The notes under the pieces were generated by a model, which was not told the DNA's origin, ran no database searches, and worked only from the letters and a program-made list of their open reading frames with translations. 64,000 nt of DNA, taken from positions 20,098 through 84,097 of the forward strand of contig NZ_JASLDS010000016.1 of assembly GCF_030151385.1 (NCBI RefSeq), in the 5' to 3' direction. Made by a program: the position numbers and the translations under genes. The stretch is from Soonwooa sp. Lineage in GTDB: Bacteria > Bacteroidota > Bacteroidia > Flavobacteriales > Weeksellaceae. The stretch's first letter is position 1. Each line of letters opens with the position of its first letter. Of this stretch, positions 7,549 to 15,752 are shown piece by piece.

Positions 7549-7595
7549 GATAGGAATAAATTCCTATCCTTTGTTAAATCGTTCCTTAGGAACTC
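7549..7595 (-). repeat. REP element, copy d
   Basis: GATAGGAA-TAAA-TTCCTATC (7549-7568), linker CTTTGTTAAATC, GTTCC-TTA-GGAAC (7581-7593). Nearly identical to copy c including the preceding CCATATAAC, indicating recent local duplication. It ends 25 bases before trpB. Confidence 0.75.
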
Positions 7596-7619
7596 TTTTT
7601 AAATAGAAAAACAAAAAAA

Positions 7620-8807
7620 ATGAACTACAAAAATCCAGATAATAACGGTTATTACGGCGAATTCGGAGGCGCATTTATCCCCGAAATGCTGTACCCGAAT
7701 GTCAAAGAATTACAAGAACAATATTTAAAAATCATAGAATCCGAAGATTTCCAAAATGAATATCAGGAGCTTCTTAAAAACTACGTTGGTCGTGCCACAC
7801 CACTCTATTTTTCGAAAAATTTGAGCGAGAAATATCAAGCCAAGATTTTTCTAAAACGCGAAGACCTCAACCATACCGGAGCGCATAAAATTAATAATGC
7901 GCTTGGTCAAGCTTTACTAGCAAAAAAACTCGGCAAACAACGCATTATTGCAGAAACTGGCGCGGGACAACATGGCGTTGCAACCGCGACAGCTTGCGCG
8001 CTTCTCGGTCTCGAATGTATCGTGTACATGGGCGAAATCGACATCCAACGTCAAGCGCCTAATGTCGCTAGAATGAAAATGCTCGGTGCCAAAGTTGTTC
8101 CCGCAACTTCGGGTTCCAAAACCCTCAAAGACGCTGTCAACGAGGCTTTGCGCGACTGGATTAACAATCCAACAACCACGCATTACATCATTGGTAGTGT
8201 TGTCGGGCCGCATCCTTTTCCCGATTTGGTGGCGCGATTTCAAAGTGTGATTTCAAAAGAAATTAAGGAGCAACTTCACGAACAAATCGGTCGCGAAAAT
8301 CCCGATTACGTTATCGCTTGCGTTGGCGGCGGAAGCAATGCAGCAGGGACTTTTTACCATTTTGTAAATGAGCCAGAAGTCAAAATTATTGCAGCCGAAG
8401 CTGGCGGTTTGGGCGTCCATTCGGGGAAGTCGGCGGCAACAACTTTTCTTGGAACTTTGGGCGTCTTGCATGGCAGCCAAAGTCTTGTTATGCAAACCGA
8501 AGATGGTCAAGTTATTGAGCCACACTCGATTTCGGCGGGTTTGGATTATCCCGGAATTGGACCAATGCACGCCAATCTTTTCAAAGAAAAACGTGCGGAG
8601 TTTTTCAGTATCAACGATGACGAAGCCTTAAAGTCAGCTTTCGATTTGACCAAGCTCGACGGCATTATTCCAGCGCTCGAAAGTGCCCATGCTTTGGCGG
8701 TTTTGGACAAAAAGAAGTTCCAAAAAGACGATGTAGTTGTGATTTGCCTGTCTGGACGTGGTGACAAAGACATGGAAACTTATCTATCTGTAATCGGTAC
8801 TATGTAA
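7620..8807 (+). CDS. trpB: Tryptophan synthase beta subunit
   Basis: 395 residues, full length for the TrpB1 type. It is a PLP enzyme that condenses indole with serine to Trp in a complex with TrpA. The PLP lysine is Lys90 in LNHTGAHKINN; the phosphate-binding loop GGGSNA, the N-terminal YYGEFGGAFIPE and the C-terminal LSGRGDKD are all conserved. The gene is less AT-rich than its neighbours, with many GCG and CTC codons. The only upstream DNA is the REP cluster, so it depends on read-through from trpE-F or on an unrecognised promoter. Confidence 0.97.
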   Translation: MNYKNPDNNGYYGEFGGAFIPEMLYPNVKELQEQYLKIIESEDFQNEYQELLKNYVGRATPLYFSKNLSEKYQAKIFLKREDLNHTGAHKINNALGQALLAKKLGKQRIIAETGAGQHGVATATACALLGLECIVYMGEIDIQRQAPNVARMKMLGAKVVPATSGSKTLKDAVNEALRDWINNPTTTHYIIGSVVGPHPFPDLVARFQSVISKEIKEQLHEQIGRENPDYVIACVGGGSNAAGTFYHFVNEPEVKIIAAEAGGLGVHSGKSAATTFLGTLGVLHGSQSLVMQTEDGQVIEPHSISAGLDYPGIGPMHANLFKEKRAEFFSINDDEALKSAFDLTKLDGIIPALESAHALAVLDKKKFQKDDVVVICLSGRGDKDMETYLSVIGTM

Positions 8808-8845
8808 AACGTACAAAGTATTCTAACTCTAAAATAATTTAGCAC

Positions 8846-8877
8846 AATGTACTTTGTACTTTGTACTTTATACTTTT
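8846..8877 (+). repeat. Short tandem repeat (TACTTTG)n
   Basis: About four imperfect copies of TACTTTG between trpB and the membrane protein. GTACAAAGTA at 8811-8820 is the inverse, so the spacer could also fold into a hairpin. Confidence 0.6.
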
Positions 8878-8890
8878 TACAATAAAAATA

Positions 8891-9442
8891 ATGAAACAAC
8901 TCAAAATAACAAAAGAAGAAATCCTCAACATCTTCGAATGGATTTCAGTACTTCTAGTTGCGGCATACATGATTATTTATGGTGTCGCAAAGCCTATGCA
9001 ATTTGGAGATATCTCTAGTTATACAAAACCGATTAACAAGTTAGACCCTATGTCATTGATGTGGGCGTTCTATTCTTATTCAAAACCTTATGTTATAATA
9101 ATTGGATTCTTCGAAGTTATAGGAGCAATTCTTTTGGTTATTCAGAAAACCCGAATAATTGGAGGTTTGGTATTGACGACTATTTTGACAAACATCATTC
9201 TGCAGGATTATTTTTTCGGCGTAATCCAAGGTGCTTTAGCCAACGCCATTTTTTATCAACTGGTTATTTTCTTTGTTTTTTACAGACATAGACACAGAAT
9301 CTTCAGGGCTTTCAAAGCGCTGGAAGGTCAATTTACATTCAAAATTAGATGGATTTATATTCCCATTGCAATAATTGTCGCACTGAGTTATGAAGTCATT
9401 ATGTACGCAATTAATCAATTTTTAACACTTATTTTACAATGA
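8891..9442 (+). CDS. DoxX-like integral membrane protein in the trp operon
   Basis: 183 residues from ATG 8891 (MKQLKITKEEIL). Several hydrophobic segments, including ISVLLVAAYMIIYGVAKPMQ, YVIIIGFFEVIGAILLVIQ, LTTILTNIILQDYFFGVIQG, FYQLVIFFVFY and WIYIPIAIIVALSYEVIMYA, give roughly four or five transmembrane helices. The E-x-x-G-A-x-L-L pattern resembles DoxX-family proteins, but the match is by eye. Its last four bases (ATGA) overlap the trpA start, so the two are translationally coupled. Nothing in the sequence explains a membrane protein in Trp synthesis. Confidence 0.75.
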   Translation: MKQLKITKEEILNIFEWISVLLVAAYMIIYGVAKPMQFGDISSYTKPINKLDPMSLMWAFYSYSKPYVIIIGFFEVIGAILLVIQKTRIIGGLVLTTILTNIILQDYFFGVIQGALANAIFYQLVIFFVFYRHRHRIFRAFKALEGQFTFKIRWIYIPIAIIVALSYEVIMYAINQFLTLILQ

Positions 9443-10170
9443 AAAAATTAAACATATACTTTACAGCAGGCGTTCCAAATCTTGATGACACAGGCAAAGT
9501 TGCCCAACTTATCCAAGATTCTGGAGCAGATATGATGGAAATCGGTATTCCATATTCGGATCCTGTTGCAGATGGACCTGTGATCCAAGATGCTCATATT
9601 TTAGCTTTAAAAAACGGAATGACCATCGCAAAATTATTCGAGCAACTTGCTGCAATTAAAGATTCTGTCACAATTCCAAAAGTATTGATGGGTTACATTA
9701 ACCCTGTTTTGCAATTTGGATTCGAGAATTTTTGCAAAAAATGTCAAGAAGTTGGCGTTTCAGGATTAATTATTCCAGATCTCCCTGCTTATGAGTTTGA
9801 AAAACAATATGGCGCCATACTGAAAAAGTATCAAATCAATTTTAGTTTTTTGGTAACGCCCGAAACTTCGGAAGAGCGTATCAAATATTTGGATTCTTTG
9901 AGTTCTAGATTTTTGTATGCTGTAAGTTCGTCTTCGACAACAGGGAATGCCAACGCAACTTTGAAGAACGACGCTTACCTCGACCGTTTGGCTTCACTTA
10001 ATCTTAAAAATCCTGTCTTCATTGGTTTTGGAATTAAAAACAAGCAAGATTTTCAATCAGTGACCGAAAAAGCACAAGGCGGCATCATCGGAACGGCTTT
10101 TGTAAAAATCCTCCTCGAAAATAAAAATTGGGAATCTGAAGCTAAAGATTTTATTTGTTCAATCATTTAA
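9439..10170 (+). CDS. trpA: Tryptophan synthase alpha subunit
   Basis: 243 residues, a (beta/alpha)8 barrel, slightly shorter than the enterobacterial enzyme. It cleaves indole-glycerol phosphate and channels indole to TrpB. The catalytic acids are Glu34 (MEIGIPYSD) and Asp45 (DPVADGP), eleven residues apart as in the family. VSSSSTTG stands where YLLSRAGVTG-type loops normally sit, and GFGI binds phosphate. The start overlaps the preceding gene by four bases. It is the last gene of the operon, followed within about 40 bases by an unrelated secreted protein. Confidence 0.95.
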   Translation: MKKLNIYFTAGVPNLDDTGKVAQLIQDSGADMMEIGIPYSDPVADGPVIQDAHILALKNGMTIAKLFEQLAAIKDSVTIPKVLMGYINPVLQFGFENFCKKCQEVGVSGLIIPDLPAYEFEKQYGAILKKYQINFSFLVTPETSEERIKYLDSLSSRFLYAVSSSSTTGNANATLKNDAYLDRLASLNLKNPVFIGFGIKNKQDFQSVTEKAQGGIIGTAFVKILLENKNWESEAKDFICSII

Positions 10171-10212
10171 TTCAATTAAATGTTATATTAGCGCAATTAA
10201 AATCATCAAAAC

Positions 10213-11007
10213 ATGAAAAAAATTCTATTATTTTTAATTTGCGTTACAGCAAGTACCCAATTTGTTTCGGCTCAAGACAATGATGAATACGAGCTAAAAG
10301 GCAATGAAAAATTTGGCTACATTATCGACAAGAGTGGAAAAAAAATCAATGGCTTAGTAAAACTTGCTGGAGATGACAATCATCCTTGGCAAAATCAAAA
10401 GAAAGTTAAATTTGTCGCAGAAAGCGATATTGACAAATCTAGAAAAAGACAAAAATTCAAAGTTCTCGATGATGACGACATTCAAGAATATGTTGCTTAT
10501 GATGGCGATGTAGAAAGGAAATTCCAAACTATAAGATACACGAATGTAAAGGAAGGTATATCTTCTAATATGGGAACGATTAGTGCTGGTGTCAAAGCAT
10601 TTAATAATCTTACAAAAACGAATCAACTTGTGGAATTGGTAAATGATGGTAAATTAAAAATCTATAAAATCTATGGCTACCCAACAACTATTGCAGCTGG
10701 GAACAGACAAGTACAATTGATGGATGAGGAAATTACCAGACTCAAAAATAATCCCACCTATATCTATTCTAAAAATGGAAGTAAATTAAAAGATCTTAAT
10801 TATGATGATATTAGATCCTTGATTAATGATTGCCCTTTTGTAAAAGATAAATTAAGTAAAGGTGAATATGCGTCGTTAAAAGCGGATGAAGGTAAGAAAC
10901 GAACTGGGCTGGGCAAATTAATTAAAGACCAATATTCCAATTCAGTCCATGATATTAGAAGTACTGTTGCGGAAGTAATTTCTGATTACAATAACAATTG
11001 CAACTAA
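10213..11007 (+). CDS. Secreted protein of unknown function
   Basis: 264 residues with a signal peptide (MKKILLFLICVTASTQFVSA-Q). I do not recognise a family. The mature part is charged (many Asp, Lys) with YIIDKSGKKINGLVKL near the N-terminus, as in uncharacterised Bacteroidota periplasmic proteins in which a short beta-rich repeat follows the signal peptide. It follows trpA by 42 bases with no terminator between, so it may be read from the trp operon. A strong terminator follows its stop. Confidence 0.75.
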   Translation: MKKILLFLICVTASTQFVSAQDNDEYELKGNEKFGYIIDKSGKKINGLVKLAGDDNHPWQNQKKVKFVAESDIDKSRKRQKFKVLDDDDIQEYVAYDGDVERKFQTIRYTNVKEGISSNMGTISAGVKAFNNLTKTNQLVELVNDGKLKIYKIYGYPTTIAAGNRQVQLMDEEITRLKNNPTYIYSKNGSKLKDLNYDDIRSLINDCPFVKDKLSKGEYASLKADEGKKRTGLGKLIKDQYSNSVHDIRSTVAEVISDYNNNCN

Positions 11008-11025
11008 AGTTATTATAAACTACAA

Positions 11026-11058
11026 AACACCTCGATTAATAATTGAGGTGTTTTTTTA
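11026..11058 (+). terminator. Rho-independent terminator
   Basis: AACACCTC (11026-11033) pairs with GAGGTGTT (11045-11052), followed by a T run. It closes the trpA-downstream transcription unit. Confidence 0.85.
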
Positions 11059-11180
11059 GCCCTGATTGACACGGCATCCTTTTGGGTTGGAGTGAGGCGG
11101 CGGAGCGTAGCGGAGCCGTCCAAGCGATAACGCAAAAGATATAGTGGAAAGCAGGTTCCTGGCTCCTAAGAATTATCAGC
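11059..11180 (-). repeat. Intergenic repeat, family B, reverse and expanded copy
   Basis: AGCCCTGATTGACACGGCAT, CCTTTT, a GC-rich palindromic middle (GGCGGCGGAGCGTAGCGGAG), AAAAGATATAGTGGAAAGC and a terminal GGCTCC. Read in reverse it has the same blocks as 2801-2883 and 4640-4746, with a longer loop. Elements of this composition are, to my recollection, frequent between genes of Chryseobacterium relatives. Confidence 0.5.
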
Positions 11181-11212
11181 GCTTTTATTAGGCATGGGAG
11201 AAAGCAATTGCT

Positions 11213-11220
11213 TAACTTTG
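11213..11220 (+). promoter_or_regulatory. Candidate -7 box of tyrS
   Basis: TAACTTTG fits TANNTTTG, 19 bases before the tyrS start. No clear TTG lies at the expected distance upstream. Confidence 0.45.
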
Positions 11221-11239
11221 CAAATTAAATTTTAACCGA

Positions 11240-12535
11240 ATGAATGCATTTATTGAAGAACTAAAATGGCGCGGGCTTTTTGCCGATATGTCGCCTGGGA
11301 CTGAGGAACAACTTGAAAAAGAGATGACCACAGCCTACATTGGTTTTGACCCAACTGCAGATTCGTTACACATCGGAAGTTTGATTCCAATTAAAATTTT
11401 GGCTCATTTTCAACGTCATGGACACAAACCAGTTGCTTTGGTTGGTGGTGCGACGGGGATGATTGGTGACCCATCTGGAAAATCCGCAGAACGAAATCTG
11501 TTAGATGAGGCTACCCTATTGTATTACGTGGATTGTATTAAAGGTCAATTATCACGATTCCTGAACTTTGATGGTAACGAAGCTAACAAAGCAGAATTGG
11601 TGAACAACTACGACTGGATGAAGAATGTTACGTTTTTGGATTTTGCGAAGAATATCGGAAAGCACATCACCGTGAATTATATGATGGCGAAGGATTCTGT
11701 GAAAAAACGTTTCTCGGGCGAAGATGGCGCGGATGGAATGAGCTTTACAGAGTTTACTTACCAATTGCTACAAGGTTACGATTACCTACACTTGTACCAA
11801 GATATGGGTATTAAGTTACAAATGGGTGGATCTGACCAATGGGGAAATATTACGACTGGAACGGAGTTAATCCGTCGTAAAGCCCAAGGTGAAGCTTTTG
11901 CCTTGACAACTAAATTGATTACTAAAGCGGACGGATCAAAATTCGGGAAGTCTGAAAGTGGTGAAAACTACTGGCTGGACGCGAAAAGAACTTCTCCTTA
12001 CCAATTTTACCAATTTTGGTTAAATGCTACGGATGACGATGCTGAGCGCTTTATTAAATATTACACCTTTATCGACAAACCAGAAATCGAGGCTTTGATT
12101 GAGGAACACAAAACGGCGCCGCACGAGCGTAAACTTCAGAAGCGTTTAGCAGAAGATGTAACGATTTGGGTTCATGGAAAAGAAGAGTTTGAAAAAGCTT
12201 TGAAAGCAACGGAAATTCTTTTTGGACGTTCGACTGCGGAGGATTTGCAAAGTCTTGATGAGGATTTGTTTTTACAGATTTTTGACGGCGTTCCGCAAAA
12301 GGAAATCGCAAAATCTGAGGTTATCGCGACCAACATCGTGGATTTGGTTTCGGAGAAATCTGGTTTTTTAAAATCAAAATCTGAAGCAACGCGCGAACTG
12401 AAAGGAAATGCTATTTCTGTAAACAAAGAGAAAGTAAATGATACTTTTGCTGCTTCGGAAAGTGACCTTATCGATGGTAAATTCTTACTCCTACAAAAAG
12501 GTAAAAAATCTTACTTTATCGTAAAAGCTGTTTAA
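11240..12535 (+). CDS. tyrS: Tyrosyl-tRNA synthetase
   Basis: 431 residues, the usual bacterial TyrRS length. It charges tRNA-Tyr. The class I HIGH-type motif is LHIGSLIPI, the KMSKS-type loop is KADGSKFGKSESG, and QMGGSDQWGNITTG is the tyrosine/ATP pocket signature. The C-terminal S4-like RNA-binding domain covers roughly residues 360-430. The start is ATG 11240 (MNAFIEEL); an in-frame alternative does not extend upstream. It is monocistronic, with a terminator at 12561. Confidence 0.97.
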   Translation: MNAFIEELKWRGLFADMSPGTEEQLEKEMTTAYIGFDPTADSLHIGSLIPIKILAHFQRHGHKPVALVGGATGMIGDPSGKSAERNLLDEATLLYYVDCIKGQLSRFLNFDGNEANKAELVNNYDWMKNVTFLDFAKNIGKHITVNYMMAKDSVKKRFSGEDGADGMSFTEFTYQLLQGYDYLHLYQDMGIKLQMGGSDQWGNITTGTELIRRKAQGEAFALTTKLITKADGSKFGKSESGENYWLDAKRTSPYQFYQFWLNATDDDAERFIKYYTFIDKPEIEALIEEHKTAPHERKLQKRLAEDVTIWVHGKEEFEKALKATEILFGRSTAEDLQSLDEDLFLQIFDGVPQKEIAKSEVIATNIVDLVSEKSGFLKSKSEATRELKGNAISVNKEKVNDTFAASESDLIDGKFLLLQKGKKSYFIVKAV

Positions 12536-12560
12536 GTTTTTATTTGAAACTATATAAACT

Positions 12561-12590
12561 AAGCTTCCTCAAATTGGGGAAGCTTTTTTT
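12561..12590 (+). terminator. Terminator of tyrS (recurrent module, copy A)
   Basis: AAGCTTCC...GGAAGCTT plus a T run. It is followed immediately by TATATTTG (12593-12600) and GGGAGTGAATC, which recur at 13298. Confidence 0.85.
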
Positions 12591-12592
12591 GG

Positions 12593-12600
12593 TATATTTG
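12593..12600 (+). promoter_or_regulatory. Candidate -7 box right after the terminator
   Basis: TATATTTG fits TANNTTTG and lies 62 bases before the next gene (12663). The same box follows the hairpins at 13264, 15629 and, as TAAATTTG, at 16921. Confidence 0.5.
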
Positions 12601-12662
12601 GGAGTGAATCGATTTGTTGATTTATATATCTATTTTTAATTGTTAGCTGACATTTTATAAAA

Positions 12663-13217
12663 ATGAGTTACCCAAAAATAATACTATCGTTTTTTCTAAG
12701 TTTTAGTGTAAGTTTTTTTTCTTCACAAACTAATAATAATCCACGAGTAGAACCTACTGAACTGAAATACAAAGATTGTGACTTGCAAGCTAATAATAAA
12801 GAATGGTTAAAGTTAATTAGGTCTGAAAATCAAATTTCAAAAAAAATAGAATTAATAAAAAGAAAAATAGAGTTCGATACAATTTACAAAAAATATAATC
12901 CTGTAGTTAAAATTCATGGAGGTTCGATAAATCTTGAAAATGTTAATTCAAGTGGGAATTTATGTGGCTTAAAAATTCTCTTCGTTTTAGAATATAGTAG
13001 AAAAAAAAGCGTTCCGCTTGACTTAAATGAAAATCCAAATGCAAGATTAATTTTAGACAAAATTAATGAGAAAAATATTTCAATTTGGATTCTTAACCAA
13101 CAACAAGGATCTGCAATTTACGGAATGAGGGGAAGTTCTGGAGTAATTTATCTTAAAACGAAAAATAAAGAATTGAGGAAAATTGTGAAAAGAACACATA
13201 GTAAAAACGTCGGCTAA
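12663..13217 (+). CDS. Secreted protein with TonB-receptor-plug-like C-terminus
   Basis: 184 residues with a hydrophobic signal (LSFFLSFSVSFFSSQT). The C-terminal part, ILNQQQGSAIYGMRGSSGVI followed by YLKTK, resembles the end of TonB-dependent receptor plug domains (typically SAIYGSRGANGVIIITTK). No barrel or TonB box follows, so it is not a receptor. Proteins with an isolated plug end are seen in Bacteroidota; their role is not established. It may be a fragment derived from a receptor or a periplasmic binding module. Confidence 0.7.
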   Translation: MSYPKIILSFFLSFSVSFFSSQTNNNPRVEPTELKYKDCDLQANNKEWLKLIRSENQISKKIELIKRKIEFDTIYKKYNPVVKIHGGSINLENVNSSGNLCGLKILFVLEYSRKKSVPLDLNENPNARLILDKINEKNISIWILNQQQGSAIYGMRGSSGVIYLKTKNKELRKIVKRTHSKNVG

Positions 13218-13263
13218 CATTCTATTCAAAATCAAATAAAGTCACAAAAAATCAGTCTTCTTA

Positions 13264-13296
13264 AAAAGCTTTCTCAATTTGAAGAAGCTTTTTTCG
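13264..13296 (+). terminator. Terminator (recurrent module, copy B)
   Basis: AAGCTTTCTC...GAAGAAGCTTTTTT, then TATATTTG at 13298-13305 followed by GGGAGTGAATC, as in copy A. Confidence 0.75.
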
Positions 13297-13452
13297 TTAT
13301 ATTTGGGAGTGAATCTGTTTTATATATACCTCAATTTCATAGTTTATGGCAAGCTTAGGATTGACCCTTTTAACAAAGTAAAATTGGTCTTTAAAACAAA
13401 GTAAATTACTATATGAAATTGTACCTTTATATCAACAAAAAATAGAAAAATT

Positions 13453-13827
13453 ATGTTAGACCACGTTATTATTCCAGTAAGCGATTTAGAACAATCAGTT
13501 GAATTCTATGCCAAAGCCTTAAAACCGCTTAATATCTCATTGGCAATGGATTTCAAAGGTGAAAATGGACATCCAGATTTAAAAGGTTTTGGCGATGGTC
13601 AAACTGTATTTTTTTGGTTGAAAACAGGAAATCCAACCAAAGGCGTTCACATTGGTTTGGTAGCGAAAAACCACGAAGAGATTGAGGCATTCTACAAATC
13701 GGCTGTAGAGGCAGGCGCTGAAACAATGTATGCGCCAAGAGTTTTTCCAGAATATTATCCTGGCTATTTTGCAACCTGGATAATTGATCCCGATGGTTAT
13801 GAAATCGAAGTTGTACACAAAAGCTAA
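13453..13827 (+). CDS. VOC (glyoxalase/bleomycin-resistance fold) family protein
   Basis: 124 residues with paired beta-alpha-beta-beta-beta modules. It begins MLDHVIIPVSDLEQSVEFYA; metal-ligand candidates are His4, His65 in GVHIGLVA, and the C-terminal Glu in DPDGYEIEVV. The family includes glyoxalase I, dioxygenases and antibiotic-binding proteins, and the sequence does not settle which. A terminator follows within 25 bases. Confidence 0.85.
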   Translation: MLDHVIIPVSDLEQSVEFYAKALKPLNISLAMDFKGENGHPDLKGFGDGQTVFFWLKTGNPTKGVHIGLVAKNHEEIEAFYKSAVEAGAETMYAPRVFPEYYPGYFATWIIDPDGYEIEVVHKS

Positions 13828-13848
13828 GCTAAAAAATTAATTTATAAC

Positions 13849-13879
13849 GAGGTGTTTTTTTAAACACCTCATTTTTTTT
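13849..13879 (+). terminator. Rho-independent terminator
   Basis: GAGGTGTTT...AACACCTC (13849-13870), followed by eight T. Confidence 0.85.
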
Positions 13880-13901
13880 GTAAATTTAGATTTTCAATCT
13901 T

Positions 13902-14708
13902 ATGTCCGGAATACAACAAAGTGAATATGCCGAAATCCTATTATCGTGCATCGAAGAAAAATATTACAAAGATGAAGTTGCTTTGGAACACCATTCATTT
14001 GCAAGAATAGTTTCAGGCGAAATGAAAGTAATACAGGCGGACAGAACATATCATTTTAAAGCAGGCGATACATTGTTATTTCCTCGCAACCAAGTTTCTA
14101 CGCTCATCAAAAATCCGAAAGACGGACAACCGTATAAAGCAATAGTAATATTCTTTTCGCCGCAAAGATTAAAAGATTTTTACAGTAATAATCCAATTCA
14201 ACACACAAAGACGCATACCCATAAAATAAAGACTTTTGAAAAACATCCGTTATTGGAAAGTTTCTTCGCCTCGCTTATTCCATATTTTGATCTAGAAAAT
14301 GAATTGCCAAAAAAAATGATATCCATAAAAATAGAAGAAGCGTTAACCATTCTTCGTTCTATTGACACAGACATAGATAATCTCTTGGCAGATTTTTCTG
14401 AACCTCATAAAATTAATCTTACGGATTTTATGGAAAAAAATTACATGCATAATTTAACGATGGAACAATTTGGACAAATGACAGGCAGAAGTTTGACCAC
14501 TTTCAAACGAGATTTCAAAAAGGCATACAACATCACACCACAAAAATGGATCATTCAAAAAAGATTGGAACTCGCACATTACCAATTATCAGAAAAAAAA
14601 CGGAAGCCAATTGAGGTATATCTTGAAACTGGATTTGAAAATCTTTCACATTTTTCCTTTGCCTTCAAAAAGTATTTTGGTTATACACCAACGGATTTAA
14701 GAAACTAA
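13902..14708 (+). CDS. AraC family transcriptional regulator
   Basis: 268 residues. The N-terminal part has a cupin-like sensor (HHSFARIVSGEMKV, FKAGDTLLFPRNQ). The C-terminal 100 residues form the double helix-turn-helix DNA-binding domain: NLTMEQFGQMTGRSLTTFKR for the first, and ETGFENLSHFSFAFKKYFGY with TPTDLRN for the second. It is probably a ligand-responsive activator. The next gene on the same strand, 104 bases on, encodes a metallo-beta-lactamase, which may be its target; that link is inferred from position only. Confidence 0.92.
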   Translation: MSGIQQSEYAEILLSCIEEKYYKDEVALEHHSFARIVSGEMKVIQADRTYHFKAGDTLLFPRNQVSTLIKNPKDGQPYKAIVIFFSPQRLKDFYSNNPIQHTKTHTHKIKTFEKHPLLESFFASLIPYFDLENELPKKMISIKIEEALTILRSIDTDIDNLLADFSEPHKINLTDFMEKNYMHNLTMEQFGQMTGRSLTTFKRDFKKAYNITPQKWIIQKRLELAHYQLSEKKRKPIEVYLETGFENLSHFSFAFKKYFGYTPTDLRN

Positions 14709-14812
14709 CAATCAAGCCACTTAGATTCTATTTTCAAAATGCAAGGTAATTATCAAACATGTAGATTTAACTTTCCCTTTAGCAGGAATTTTAAAAACTA
14801 AAAATAATAAAA

Positions 14813-15571
14813 ATGAACAAAATAATAAAAATCGCTTTAATACTCATATTTTCATACACTTTTCTAAGTTGTCAATCTCAAAAAACAGAATCGTTTAGTC
14901 CAAAAGTGTTGTACAAATCTGAGGATTTAATTATTACTCAGGTTTCAAAAAACACCTTCGAACACACCTCATATAAGCAAACTGATGAGTGGGGAAAAGT
15001 TCCTTGTAACGGATTAATTGTCCAAAATAATGGAGAAGTCATCGTTTTTGACACACCTACAAATGACGCCACTTCAGTTGAATTAATTAACTGGATTGAG
15101 ACCAAACTTCACAGTAAAATTGATGCAATTGTTCCTACGCATTTTCACGATGATTGTTTGGGAGGTCTAAAGGCGTTTCACGATCGTAAAATCCCTTCCT
15201 ATGCCTATTCCAAAACGATAGAACTTGCAAAAGAAAACAATTTTGAAGTTCCAATTAATAGCATAAAAGATTCAATGACACTTAAAGTTGGGAATGAAGT
15301 TGCTTTGGTCAAATTTTTCGGAGAAGGACATACCAGAGACAATGTTGTTGGATATTTCCCAAGTGACAATGTTTTGTTTGGCGGATGTTTGATAAAAGAA
15401 CTAAATGCTAGTAAAGGTTATCTTGGCGATGCCAACACAGAAGCTTGGTCGACGACAGTTGAGAAGGTAAAAAAACAATATCCAAACGTAAAAGTTGTTA
15501 TCCCAGGCCACGGCGACTTTGGAGACCAAAAGCTACTTGATTATACAATCGGACTATTTAAAATACAATAG
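14813..15571 (+). CDS. Subclass B1 metallo-beta-lactamase, lipoprotein
   Basis: 252 residues. The signal peptide ends in lipobox LSC (Cys20), so the protein is membrane-anchored, unlike most flavobacterial B1 enzymes. All B1 zinc ligands are present: His110, His112, Asp114 (THFHDDCLGG), His173 (GEGHTRDN), Cys192 (GGCLIKE) and His233 (PGHGD), plus the substrate-binding Lys195. Overall it looks closer to the Bacteroides CcrA/CfiA branch than to BlaB or IND, by eye. It would hydrolyse beta-lactams, probably carbapenems, in the periplasm. An AraC-type regulator lies just upstream. Activity is not provable from sequence. Confidence 0.9.
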   Translation: MNKIIKIALILIFSYTFLSCQSQKTESFSPKVLYKSEDLIITQVSKNTFEHTSYKQTDEWGKVPCNGLIVQNNGEVIVFDTPTNDATSVELINWIETKLHSKIDAIVPTHFHDDCLGGLKAFHDRKIPSYAYSKTIELAKENNFEVPINSIKDSMTLKVGNEVALVKFFGEGHTRDNVVGYFPSDNVLFGGCLIKELNASKGYLGDANTEAWSTTVEKVKKQYPNVKVVIPGHGDFGDQKLLDYTIGLFKIQ

Positions 15572-15628
15572 GAGTTTGTGCTAACATTATGTTTGCAAAA
15601 CCAGAGCTTCAACGAAGCCATTTTTTGA

Positions 15629-15660
15629 AAAAGCTTTTCCAATTTGGAGAAGCTTTTTTT
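15629..15660 (+). terminator. Terminator (recurrent module, copy C)
   Basis: AAAAGCTTTTCC...GGAGAAGCTTTTTTT, followed by TATATTTG at 15663-15670. Confidence 0.8.
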
Positions 15661-15752
15661 GTTATATTTGGATTAATTAAATTTATATCTTTAGACATCT
15701 TTGTCTATAAAGTCACAAAGGATAATCTAGATTCGTTCACTAAAAATAAATT

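Noticed and set aside
7917..8570. Two minus-strand frames opposite trpB
   Set aside because: Antisense shadows arising from the GC-richer codon use of trpB.
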